A DNA stretch of 46,753 nucleotides from Billgrantia pellis (GTDB lineage Bacteria; Pseudomonadota; Gammaproteobacteria; Pseudomonadales; Halomonadaceae): assembly GCF_008297955.1 (NCBI RefSeq), contig NZ_VTPY01000010.1:1-46753 (forward strand). The letters are read 5' to 3'. A model generated the notes under the pieces. That model saw nothing but the letters and a program-made list of their open reading frames with translations. It made no database searches and had not been told where the DNA came from. The position numbers and the translations under genes were made by a program. Below, in pieces: positions 25,323 through 33,482 of this stretch. Position 1 is the first letter of the stretch. Every line of letters begins with the position of its first letter.

Positions 25323-25862
25323 ATGAGTCGAGAGCATGGGTCGGTCCGCGGGGCCGGAATGGGCATGATGCTGCTGTTCTGGGTGGCGTTCATTGCCTTT
25401 GGCAGTTGGTGGTTTCATGGCTATCTCGAGACTCAGCGCAATCCCAACGCCCATCTCGTCAATGCCTCGGGCGACGCTGGCGAGCCGCTCGTGCTGGAGC
25501 GTAACCGGGCAGGGCACTTCGTCGCCTCGGGGCGCATCAATGGCGAGCCGGTCGAGTTTCTGCTCGACACCGGTGCCACCTACGTGGCCGTCCCCACCGA
25601 GCTTGCCGAGCGGCTGGCGCTCGAGCCCGTGGGCTCGGCCTGGTTCAATACGGCCAACGGCCGGGTGCGCGGCGACCTGACTTGGCTCGACGAGGTCAGC
25701 CTGGGAGGCTTCACTGCCGCCGAGGTGCGTGGCTCCATCAGCCCGGGGCTTGAGGGCGATGTGGCCCTGCTGGGCATGAGTTTTTTGAACCGCTTCGACA
25801 TCGAGATACGGGATACGCAAATGGTTCTGCGACCCGCACAGCGACATCAAGGAGCGCCATGA
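25323..25862 (+). CDS. Membrane-anchored retropepsin-like aspartic protease
   Basis: The 179-residue protein has one membrane segment near residues 13-32 and a periplasmic single-lobe aspartic protease domain with the active site D82-T-G-A85 in EFLLDTGATYVAVP. It belongs to the clan AA family common in Proteobacteria; it would act as a dimer. Its substrate is unknown. GGAGGGGGA lies directly before the ATG at 25323. The stop overlaps the ATG at 25859, which is the likely true start of the next gene. Confidence 0.87.
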   Translation: MSREHGSVRGAGMGMMLLFWVAFIAFGSWWFHGYLETQRNPNAHLVNASGDAGEPLVLERNRAGHFVASGRINGEPVEFLLDTGATYVAVPTELAERLALEPVGSAWFNTANGRVRGDLTWLDEVSLGGFTAAEVRGSISPGLEGDVALLGMSFLNRFDIEIRDTQMVLRPAQRHQGAP

Positions 25863-25869
25863 CTCGATT

Positions 25870-26844
25870 TTGCGCGGACGACGTGCCGCCAGGCCGAGCC
25901 AGATTCCCGGACCCGGCTGGCTGGATGTCGCCTGGCGAGTCATGAAGGAGGTATCAGAAGATCGGGTCGGCATGCTGGCGGCCGCGATTGCCTTCTATGC
26001 CCTGCTGTCGCTTTTTCCCGCCATTGGCGCGGTCATCTCGCTGTGGGCGCTGGCCCTCGATCCGCAGGAAATGGCCCGCCAGATCGGCGAGCTGAGCCGG
26101 TTCGTTCCGCCGGGCGGGGCCAGGCTCGTCAACGAGCAGGCCAGAGAGGTCGGCGAAAACACCGACAAGGGGCTTAGCCTGACCGCGCTGGTGAGTCTGG
26201 TGGTGGCGATGTTCCTCGCCTCGAAGGGCGTGCGTGGGCTGATGGTGGGGCTTAACGTGGTCTATGGGGAAGGCGAGAAGCGCGGTTTGTTGAAGCGCAT
26301 GCTGGTCGTCGCTGCGCTGACGCTTGGGCTGGTCGTGATGTCCCTGGTGGCGACGAGCTTCGTGGCCCTGTTTCCGCTGGCCGTCGAGTGGCTGATGTTG
26401 GACCCTGGGCTGGTCACGCTGATCACCTGGCTGCGCTGGCCGGCCTTGCTGCTGATGATGATGTTCGTCATTGCCGTGCTCTATCGCTTTGGGCCCTATC
26501 GTCGGGCGCCGCGCTGGCAGTGGGTCAGTGTAGGCACGGTGATCGCGACGCTGCTGTGGCTGGTCGGCTCGGCGGGTCTGTCGCTCTACGTCAGCCAGTT
26601 CGCCCGGATGGATGAACTCTATGGCTCGCTGGGGGCCGTGGTGGTGCTGATGCTGTGGTTCTGGCTTTCCTCCTTCGTCGTATTGCTGGGCGCCGAGATC
26701 AACGCTGAAATGGAGCGCCAGACCCAGCGCGACACTACCATCGGTGAGGATCGCCCAATGGGCGAACGCGAAGCCTATGCCGCCGACACCTTGGGGCCCC
26801 GGCGTCATGAGGAACACCAACGACAGCAGGGAGAGCGATCGTGA
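25870..26844 (+). CDS. YihY/BrkB-family inner membrane protein, start affected by an apparent one-base slip
   Basis: The 324-residue protein has about six membrane segments with the family marks AAAIAFYALLSLFPAIGAV, LYRFGPYRRAPRWQW and ELYGSLGAVVVLMLWFWLSS. Function is unproven; older names (ribonuclease BN) are wrong for it. As read, the only start near the family N-terminus is TTG at 25870. A much better start lies at 25859 (ATG, AAGGAG 4 nt upstream, ATGA overlap), but that frame stops after 28 codons. One extra T in the TTTT tract at 25868-25871 would join them as MTRFLRGRRAARPS. An ATG at 25942 is another in-frame choice. Confidence 0.85.
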   Translation: MRGRRAARPSQIPGPGWLDVAWRVMKEVSEDRVGMLAAAIAFYALLSLFPAIGAVISLWALALDPQEMARQIGELSRFVPPGGARLVNEQAREVGENTDKGLSLTALVSLVVAMFLASKGVRGLMVGLNVVYGEGEKRGLLKRMLVVAALTLGLVVMSLVATSFVALFPLAVEWLMLDPGLVTLITWLRWPALLLMMMFVIAVLYRFGPYRRAPRWQWVSVGTVIATLLWLVGSAGLSLYVSQFARMDELYGSLGAVVVLMLWFWLSSFVVLLGAEINAEMERQTQRDTTIGEDRPMGEREAYAADTLGPRRHEEHQRQQGERS

Positions 26845-27881
26845 ACCTGACTCGCCAGCTTGGCATCGAAGTTCCCATCCTGCAGGCGCCGATGGCGGGT
26901 GCCCAGGGCGCGGATCTCGCACTGGCCGTTTCCGCGGCAGGCGGACTCGGTGCCTTGCCCTGTGCCATGCTGACCCCCGATACCATGGCCGAGGCGCTAC
27001 ATCGCATCCGCGCCGAGAGCTCCCGGCCGGTCAATGTCAACTTCTTCTGTCACGAACCGCCGGTCCATGACGCAAGGCGGCTGGAGCGCTGGCATCGGGC
27101 CCTGACGCCCTACTACGCCGAGTTCGGGCTCGATATCGACAACGTACCGACCGGTACCGGACGCCGTCCGTTCGATCACGAAACCTGTGATGCACTCGAG
27201 CCCTTCCGACCCGAGGTGGTCAGCTTCCATTTCGGCCTGCCGGAGCCGGCGCTGCTGGAGCGGGTCAAAGCCTGGGGAGCGACGGTGCTTTCGTCGGCCA
27301 CGACGGTCGAGGAGGCGCGCTGGCTCGAAGCACATGGTGCCGATGCGGTGATCGCTCAGGGGCTCGAGGCGGGCGGTCATCGCGGTATGTTCCTGACCGA
27401 CGATGTCACCACTCAGCTCGGTACCTTTGCTCTGCTGCCGCAGGTGGTGGCGGCCGTCTCGGTGCCGGTGATCGCCGCCGGGGGCATTGCCGATGCCCGC
27501 GGGGTCGCGGCGGCCTTCAAGCTGGGCGCCGAGGCGGTCCAGGCCGGCACGGCTTTTCTCTGCTGTCCCGACGCCGCCATTTCGGCGCTGCATCGCCAGG
27601 CGCTGCAGAGCGAGGCCGCGCGCCATACGGCGCTGACCAACCTGTATACCGGGCGGCCGGCTCGCGGCATTGTCACGCGGCTGATGCGTGAGCTCGGCCC
27701 GCTCGGCGACGTGGCACCCCCGTTCCCGCTGGCAACCGCTGCCATCGCGCCGCTGCGCAGTGCCGCCGAAGCGGCGGGCAGCAGCGATTTCTCGCCGTTA
27801 TGGGCGGGGCAGAACGCCAGCACTTGCCGCGAGGTGGCGGCGGCCGAGGTGGTGCGCTCGCTTGCCGCAGGCGTGAGCTGA
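26841..27881 (+). CDS. Nitronate monooxygenase-type FMN oxidoreductase
   Basis: The 346-residue protein has the TIM-barrel pattern of the 2-nitropropane dioxygenase family: PILQAPMAGAQGADLALAVS, GADAVIAQGLEAGGHRGMF, and VIAAGGIADARGVAAAFKLG, with the FMN-phosphate site near VQAGTAFLCCPDA. It oxidises nitronates such as propionate 3-nitronate, or is a related FMN reductase. The GTG start at 26841 overlaps the BrkB stop (GTGA) and has GGGAGAG upstream. Confidence 0.88.
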   Translation: MNLTRQLGIEVPILQAPMAGAQGADLALAVSAAGGLGALPCAMLTPDTMAEALHRIRAESSRPVNVNFFCHEPPVHDARRLERWHRALTPYYAEFGLDIDNVPTGTGRRPFDHETCDALEPFRPEVVSFHFGLPEPALLERVKAWGATVLSSATTVEEARWLEAHGADAVIAQGLEAGGHRGMFLTDDVTTQLGTFALLPQVVAAVSVPVIAAGGIADARGVAAAFKLGAEAVQAGTAFLCCPDAAISALHRQALQSEAARHTALTNLYTGRPARGIVTRLMRELGPLGDVAPPFPLATAAIAPLRSAAEAAGSSDFSPLWAGQNASTCREVAAAEVVRSLAAGVS

Positions 27882-27925
27882 ACATCCGGGCTGGCGGGGG
27901 GGCGCAGGGCTGATATCATGGATAC

Positions 27926-29662
27926 ATGAACAGTATCCTGCCGGCCGCTCCGGTCACCGCATCGCTCGACGACCCCTTTTACTACCTGGCGAACTTTCGC
28001 TTCGTACTCGGCTGGGTCGGTAAGCGCCACGGCGATCTCCTGACTCCGGCGGAGCATGATTTCATCGCGTCGTTCGATGCGCTGCCGCGTGCCTCCCGCG
28101 CGCTTCTGGTACGCATGGTCATGCGCAAGGGGGAATTCTTCCGTACCGCCAAGCTCCTCTACGCCGAGATCGGCGATCCCATGCGCGCATTGGCGCCCCT
28201 GTTGGCGGCCGGCTGGGTCGAAGCCGACCCCGAGCTGTCGTTGGCCGAGCTGTTTCGCCTGCTGCGCATGGCCGAGCTGCGCCAGGCACTGGCCGGGGAG
28301 ATCGCCGCCGCGGGGCTGCCTCGTTCGGCGGGCAAGGCGGCGCTGGGCGAAGCGCTTTCCCCGCGCCTGACCGGCGTGCGCCGCCTGATCGAATGGTGGC
28401 CCCAGGTCAATGAGGCACTGGCCGGTGAGCGTATCGTTCGGCTGGCGGTCATGCCGCTGTGCGATCGGCTGCGGCTGATGTTCTTTGGCAACCTGCGCCA
28501 GGACTGGGCCGAGTTCGTGCTCACCGAACTCGGCCGGCAGCGTTTCGAGCGAATCGAGCTAACACTCGATTCGCGCGCCTTTCACCGTCGCGAGGAGGTA
28601 GACGCCTACCTGGCAATGGATCGCCTGCGTGAGCGGCTGGAGGGGGGCGAGTCACCCGCCATGCTGGAGGACGAGATACCGACGCTGCCTCAAGGCAATG
28701 CCTGGCTGGCGCAGCGCCGCAGTCGGCTCTTGCTCCGCCTGGCGCAGACCGCCGAACGCGAGGCTCACTACGAACTGGCGCTGCGCCTCTACGAGCGGAG
28801 CGGCGAGGGAGCGGGGGGGCAGGTCCAGGCGCGCATACGTCGGCTGCGACTGCTTGAACGACAGGGCGAGCACGAGCGGGCCCATACGCTGGCGTGCGCA
28901 TTGGCGGAATCGCGGGCGAGCGAGCAAGAGGCCCAGGCGCTCGAGCGATTGCTGCCGCGGCTGCGGCGCCGGCTGGGGTTACCGCCGGCTGGGCACCGTC
29001 CCGAAGCGGCGCCACGACGCCTGGATGTATGCTTGCCGCGTCCCGCGCCGGGTGAGTGGCGTGGTGTGGAGTGTGCCGTTCGCGACGCTCTGGATCGGCC
29101 GGATTCGCCGGTGCATTACGTCGAGAACACGCTCTTCACCGGTCTCTTCGGGCTGCTCTGCTGGCCGGCGCTCTTCGCGCCGCTGGCCGGTGCCTTCTTT
29201 CATCCTTTCCATCGTGGCCCCGCGGACCTGCATCACGACGACTTCGTGGCGCGCCGTCGCGAACGCTTCGACGTCTGTCTGGCCCGGCTCGACGACGGCA
29301 GTCACAGCGAGGCGATCCTCTCGGCCTGGCGGACCAAGCGGGGAGTGGCGTCGCCTTTCGTCCACTGGGAGGCGCTTGACGAAGCGCTGCTCGAACAAGC
29401 GCTCGCCTGCCTGCCGGCGGCCCACCTGAAGGCCTGCTTCGAGCGCTTGCTGAGCGATCTCAAGACCAACCGGGCCGGGCTGCCCGACCTGATCCAGTTC
29501 TTGCCTGCCGATACCGACGGGCCTCGCTATCGACTGATCGAGGTGAAGGGACCTGGCGACCGGTTGCAGGACAACCAGCGGCGTTGGCTGGCGTTTTTTC
29601 GCGAGCACGCCATCCCCGCGGCTGTCTGCCACGTGACCTGGCAGGACGAGGCGCTGTCGTGA
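27926..29662 (+). CDS. FAN1-like structure-specific nuclease with C-terminal VRR-NUC domain
   Basis: The 578-residue protein has a helical N-terminal half (FAN1-type DNA-binding and TPR-like regions) and a C-terminal VRR-NUC nuclease. The catalytic stretch is intact: P520-D521 in PDLIQF, E539-V-K541 in IEVKGPGDRL and Q551. FAN1 enzymes cut branched DNA and help repair cross-links. The ATG at 27926 has only a weak ribosome site. The stop overlaps the GTG start of the helicase-nuclease gene, so the two are made as a pair. The region before it, 27882-27925, shows no clear promoter. Confidence 0.9.
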   Translation: MNSILPAAPVTASLDDPFYYLANFRFVLGWVGKRHGDLLTPAEHDFIASFDALPRASRALLVRMVMRKGEFFRTAKLLYAEIGDPMRALAPLLAAGWVEADPELSLAELFRLLRMAELRQALAGEIAAAGLPRSAGKAALGEALSPRLTGVRRLIEWWPQVNEALAGERIVRLAVMPLCDRLRLMFFGNLRQDWAEFVLTELGRQRFERIELTLDSRAFHRREEVDAYLAMDRLRERLEGGESPAMLEDEIPTLPQGNAWLAQRRSRLLLRLAQTAEREAHYELALRLYERSGEGAGGQVQARIRRLRLLERQGEHERAHTLACALAESRASEQEAQALERLLPRLRRRLGLPPAGHRPEAAPRRLDVCLPRPAPGEWRGVECAVRDALDRPDSPVHYVENTLFTGLFGLLCWPALFAPLAGAFFHPFHRGPADLHHDDFVARRRERFDVCLARLDDGSHSEAILSAWRTKRGVASPFVHWEALDEALLEQALACLPAAHLKACFERLLSDLKTNRAGLPDLIQFLPADTDGPRYRLIEVKGPGDRLQDNQRRWLAFFREHAIPAAVCHVTWQDEALS

Positions 29663-31968
29663 GCGCCACCGAAGCGCCGCTCTATCGCGTGGCGGTGCGC
29701 GCGCTCTGCGATTTCACCGCCCGCGAAGGCGATCTGGACCATCGCTTCACGCCGTCGCCCAGCGCGCGCGAGGGGATCGAGGGGCATGCGCTGGTGACGG
29801 GCCGCCGTGCTGACGGCTACGAGACCGAGCTGCCGCTCTCCGGCCGTTATGAGGGGCTCATGGTCACCGGCCGGGCCGACGGCTACGATCCCGCACGCAA
29901 CTGCCTCGAGGAGATCAAGACCCACCGTGGCGACCTTTCGCGCATGGCGGCCAACCAGCGCACCTTGCACTGGGCCCAAGTCAAGGTCTACGGGGCGCTG
30001 CTGTGTGGCGAACGTGGGCTCGACAGCGTGACCCTGGCGCTGGTCTATCTCGATATCGCCACCCAGAGGGAGACGCGGCTGACCCAGGAGGCGACGGCCG
30101 CCGAACTGAACGCCTTCTTCGCGGCACAGTGCCGGCGCTTTCTCGCCTGGGCCGAGCAGGAGCGCGACCATCGCGAGCGGCGCGACCGGTGGCTCGCGGC
30201 GCTGAGCTTCCCACATGCCGAGTTCCGCCCCGGCCAGCGTGAGCTGTCGGAGAGCGTCTACAAGGCGGCGGCCACCGGGCGCTGCCTGCTGGCGCAGGCG
30301 CCCACCGGCATCGGCAAGACCATGGCGACGTTGTTTCCCACGCTCAAGGCGATGCCGCGCCAGCGAATCGACCGGGTTGCCTTCCTGACCATGAAGACGC
30401 CGGGGCGGCGCCTGGCACTGAACGCCCTGGCTCAGTTGGAGCTCGCCGAGCCATATGTAGAGGGCCAATCCGGGCGGCCGGCGCTGCGGGTGCTGGAACT
30501 GGTGGCGCGCAACAAGGCCTGTGAGCACCCCGACAAGGCCTGCCACGGCGACACCTGCCCGCTTGCTGCAGGCTTCTACGACCGGCTGCCGGCGGCGCGC
30601 CAGGCGGCGGTCGCCCGGGGTTGGCTCGACCGCGAGGCACTGCGCGCGGTGGCTCTCGAACATGGCGTCTGCTCGTACTACCTGGGGCAGGAGCTGGCCC
30701 GCTGGAGCGATGTCTGCGTGGGTGACGTCAACCATTACTTCGACAGCACCGCCCTGCTGCATGGTTTGGCCCAGGCCAATGGCTGGCGCCTGGCGCTGCT
30801 GGTGGACGAGGCCCACAACCTGGTGGACCGGGCGCGCGGCATGTACAGCGCCGAGCTCGACCAGCGTGCCTTTTCCCGCCTGCATCGCAACGCACCCGCG
30901 CCATTGGTGAAGTCGCTGGGGCGATTGGTGCGCCAGTGGCAGGCCTTGGTGCGCGAGCAGCGCGAGGCGGACGCGACGAAGGCCGAGCGGGAAGGCTACC
31001 GTGTCTTGACGGCCTTGCCTCAGCGGCTGGTGGCGGCACTGCAGCAAGTGGCGGTGGCGATCACCGACTACCTGGCCGAGCATCCCGGCGGCGCCGATCC
31101 GACACTGCAGGAGCGGCTGTTTGAAGCGCTGGCGTTCGTCCGCCTGGCCGAGACGTTCGGCGACCATTCGCTGTGCGATTTGAATCAGCAGGGCCGAGGC
31201 CAGACGGTGCTCGGCCTGCGCAACCTGGTACCGGCGGACTTCCTGGCACCGCGTTTTGCCCAGGTACACAGCGCGGTGCTGTTTTCGGCCACGCTGAATC
31301 CGCCGCGCTATTACCGCGACCTGCTGGGGCTGCCGTCGGACTGCGTATGGAGGACGGTCGCCACGCCGTTTCGCGCCGAGCAACTGGAGGTGCGCATCCA
31401 GGGCGACATCTCGACTCGGCTGCGTGACCGCGAAGCTTCGCTCGACCCCATCGTCGCCGAGCTGGCCGGCCAATATCGTCGCCGGCCTGGTCTCTATCTG
31501 GCCTTCTTCAGCAGTTTTGCGTATCTCGAGCGGGCGCTGGCGCGGCTGGCCGAGACGCAACCCGACGTGCCGGCCTGGGCCCAGACCCGCGGCATGGCCG
31601 AGGCCGAGCGAGACGCCTTTCTGTCCCGTTTTCGGCCAGGCGGCCGCGGGATCGGTTTCGCGGTGCTGGGGGGGGCCTTCGGCGAGGGCGTGGATCTTCC
31701 CGGCGACCGGTTGATCGGCGCCTTCATCGCCACCCTGGGCCTGCCGCCCTTCGATCCCTTCAACGAGGCGCTCAAGGCCAGGCTGGAGACCCGCTTCGGC
31801 TGCGGTGACGCCTACGCCTACCGCATTCCCGGCATGATCAAGGTGATCCAGGCCGCCGGACGCGTGATCCGCGATCCCCAGGATCGCGGCACGCTGGTAT
31901 TGATGGACGACCGCTTCCGACGCCCCGACGTACGTCGCCTTCTGCCCGAGTGGTGGCGGGTCGAATGA
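29659..31968 (+). CDS. Nuclease-helicase: PD-(D/E)XK domain fused to an XPD/DinG-like Fe-S helicase
   Basis: The 769-residue protein begins with a PD-(D/E)XK-type nuclease domain: D73 in TGRADGYD, E85-I-K87 and Q107 in AQVKVYG. A superfamily 2 helicase of the XPD/DinG group follows: Walker A APTGIGKT (214-221), DEAH at 383-386, and C-terminal VIQAAGRVIRD. Four Cys between them (C288, C295, C300, C338) fit an Fe-S cluster. It should unwind and cut DNA. The GTG at 29659 overlaps the FAN1 stop (GTGA); the earlier open frame is a shadow. Confidence 0.9.
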   Translation: MSATEAPLYRVAVRALCDFTAREGDLDHRFTPSPSAREGIEGHALVTGRRADGYETELPLSGRYEGLMVTGRADGYDPARNCLEEIKTHRGDLSRMAANQRTLHWAQVKVYGALLCGERGLDSVTLALVYLDIATQRETRLTQEATAAELNAFFAAQCRRFLAWAEQERDHRERRDRWLAALSFPHAEFRPGQRELSESVYKAAATGRCLLAQAPTGIGKTMATLFPTLKAMPRQRIDRVAFLTMKTPGRRLALNALAQLELAEPYVEGQSGRPALRVLELVARNKACEHPDKACHGDTCPLAAGFYDRLPAARQAAVARGWLDREALRAVALEHGVCSYYLGQELARWSDVCVGDVNHYFDSTALLHGLAQANGWRLALLVDEAHNLVDRARGMYSAELDQRAFSRLHRNAPAPLVKSLGRLVRQWQALVREQREADATKAEREGYRVLTALPQRLVAALQQVAVAITDYLAEHPGGADPTLQERLFEALAFVRLAETFGDHSLCDLNQQGRGQTVLGLRNLVPADFLAPRFAQVHSAVLFSATLNPPRYYRDLLGLPSDCVWRTVATPFRAEQLEVRIQGDISTRLRDREASLDPIVAELAGQYRRRPGLYLAFFSSFAYLERALARLAETQPDVPAWAQTRGMAEAERDAFLSRFRPGGRGIGFAVLGGAFGEGVDLPGDRLIGAFIATLGLPPFDPFNEALKARLETRFGCGDAYAYRIPGMIKVIQAAGRVIRDPQDRGTLVLMDDRFRRPDVRRLLPEWWRVE

Positions 31969-32065
31969 GCCGCTCTGTTCACATATCGCTACAGTCCCGG
32001 TTTGTTAGCTGTGCCGGGACGTGCTAATTCTTGAACCATCATGCCGCTGGACAAGGAGACGTCTG

Positions 32066-32245
32066 ATGGGAATCGAAGTGGGTGGCCTGTTGGGCCTGAT
32101 TTGGCTGATCATCCTGATCTGGGCCATCGTCAAGGTAGCCAAGAGTTCAGCCGGGACCTTCGCCAAGATCCTGTGGATTCTTGCGCTGTTGATATTCCCG
32201 CTGGTCGGCCTGATCGTCTGGCTGTTGATGGGACCGAAGGGGTAG
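32066..32245 (+). CDS. Small PLDc_N-type membrane protein
   Basis: This 59-residue protein has two membrane segments (GGLLGLIWLIILIWAIVKVA and ILWILALLIFPLVGLIVWLL) and ends GPKG, the pattern of the phospholipase D N-terminal-like domain that also occurs alone. Its function is unknown. The start at 32066 has AAGGAG 7 nt upstream; the longer frame lacks a site. A dyad GTCCCGG / CCGGGAC (31994-32000, 32014-32020) lies in the 97-nt gap after the helicase gene, without a T-run. Confidence 0.85.
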   Translation: MGIEVGGLLGLIWLIILIWAIVKVAKSSAGTFAKILWILALLIFPLVGLIVWLLMGPKG

Positions 32246-32267
32246 CGGGCCGGCCGCTCGGGGCTGG

Positions 32268-32474
32268 TCACGGGTTGTCCCGAGGCTCGTCCCGTTCGCA
32301 TTTCACGCATTCGAGTGTCAGGCCGAGGCGGGACCGGCGTCCGGCTTCCGTCATGACCCAGGGGCGCTCGATCCATGGCGGCTGATGGCGAACGTGCTGG
32401 TTATGACCACAGGTGAGTTCGGCGACCCAATGGCCCTCTTCATCGCGGTGGTAGCCGATGATGGTTTGCTGCAT
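32268..32474 (-). CDS. DUF3565-type small protein with Cys/His motifs
   Basis: The 68-residue protein has the compact pattern MQQTIIGYHRDEEGHWVAEL, then LTCGHNQHVRHQPPW and a final LECVKCERD. The Cys and His residues suggest a bound zinc. Its role is unknown. The start at 32474 has GGAGG 4 nt upstream; an ATG five codons earlier overlaps that site. It is convergent with the PLDc_N gene. Confidence 0.82.
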   Translation of the reverse strand: MQQTIIGYHRDEEGHWVAELTCGHNQHVRHQPPWIERPWVMTEAGRRSRLGLTLECVKCERDEPRDNP

Positions 32475-32500
32475 GACGCCTCCGATCATGGTGTCCTGCG

Positions 32501-33028
32501 TCAGCAGGTGGGCGGATCGCCCAGGCGAACCCGGCCGAAGTTGCTGAGTATCAGCCGAGCGCCGCGACCACTGCGGCCGCAGATACGAAAAGTGCCGTTG
32601 TGGCCTGCGGGACGACCCAAGGCACTGTAACGTATCGGTTTGCCGTCCTGCCGAAACTCGACCGTGACGCCGCGGCCGCTTTCGAGCACTCGCAGCAGGT
32701 CATCGTGATGGAAGCTGCCGCCCGTCGCGGAACCCAGGACGATGGCCAGCGGGGCGTTCCACCGAGATTGGCTGCAGGTCGTGCGGTCGTCGCTGGGGCA
32801 GACCGTCACTGTCGTTCGCCGGGCGATGGCGGTATTGCGCGCTAGCGAGAGCGCCGTGCGCAGGCGATGCACCTCGGCGCTCACTTCCTGACGTGCCGTC
32901 ATCGCCTGCAGGCCGGGAACGGTCCAGCCCAGCAGCAGCATGGCCACCGCGAGGACCACCAGAAGCTCGGGAAGGGTCAGGCCGCTCTGACCGGCGGCGC
33001 GGGAACGAAGAACAGGCATTGCGCCCAT
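32501..33028 (-). CDS. fimT: GspH/FimT-family type IV pseudopilin
   Basis: The 175-residue protein has a prepilin leader: basic residues, then Q-S-G before LTLPELLVVLAVAMLLLGW, with Glu at +5 of the mature protein. The residue after the cut is Leu rather than the usual Phe. The C-terminal domain has the FimT/GspH pattern (NTAIARRTTVTVCPSDD). It is a minor pilin that should prime assembly of type IV pili or a secretion pseudopilus. The start at 33028 has GGGAG 6 nt upstream. No other pilin gene is nearby, so it is an isolated member. Confidence 0.85.
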   Translation of the reverse strand: MGAMPVLRSRAAGQSGLTLPELLVVLAVAMLLLGWTVPGLQAMTARQEVSAEVHRLRTALSLARNTAIARRTTVTVCPSDDRTTCSQSRWNAPLAIVLGSATGGSFHHDDLLRVLESGRGVTVEFRQDGKPIRYSALGRPAGHNGTFRICGRSGRGARLILSNFGRVRLGDPPTC

Positions 33029-33150
33029 GAGGCTCTCCCTGCAGTAAGACGTCCGCGTGATACGAGGTCTCACTCTAGGCGAGCAGGACGCATGTTCCAT
33101 AAGCCATTGCCGATTCAGTTTGTCAGCGATCGCCGTCGTGATGGGAGGGC

Positions 33151-33417
33151 TTACTCGCTTTCGTCGGACTGTCGCTCCTGTAGATAACGGTCGCGATGAG
33201 CGCTACTGCAGAACCACTCGCCCTTGTCGCGCAAGGCCTCGGATTCCGGCACGTGAACTTGGCACCAGGCACAGCGCACCATTTGCTTCCCCTCCCCGTG
33301 ACTGTCGGCTGGCGAGCCTTCGTGATCGAGCTTCCATTGGCGGTACATCCGGTAGAGCTTGAGGCCGACGAGGAACAGCACGGCGAAGATGATCAGGCGA
33401 ATGATCAACAGATTCAT
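33151..33417 (-). CDS. PP0621-type membrane-anchored zinc-ribbon-like protein
   Basis: The 88-residue protein has one N-terminal membrane segment (LLIIRLIIFAVLFLVGLKLY) and a short cytoplasmic domain with CAWCQVHVP and WFCSSAHRDRYL, a CxxC...CxxxH pattern likely to bind zinc. It resembles the PP0621 family of unknown function. The start at 33417 is the first Met; AAGG touches it and GGAG lies about 10 nt upstream. It is divergent from nadE. Confidence 0.82.
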   Translation of the reverse strand: MNLLIIRLIIFAVLFLVGLKLYRMYRQWKLDHEGSPADSHGEGKQMVRCAWCQVHVPESEALRDKGEWFCSSAHRDRYLQERQSDESE

Positions 33418-33482
33418 CCTTATCAGACTCCCAGTCGGGGGCTAGCGGCTTTGCCAGCCGGACGCCCTTGCGGGACAATACG

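Noticed and set aside
29527..31560. Minus-strand open frame of 677 codons opposite the helicase
   Set aside because: Shadow of the nuclease-helicase gene, whose motifs are all on the plus strand.
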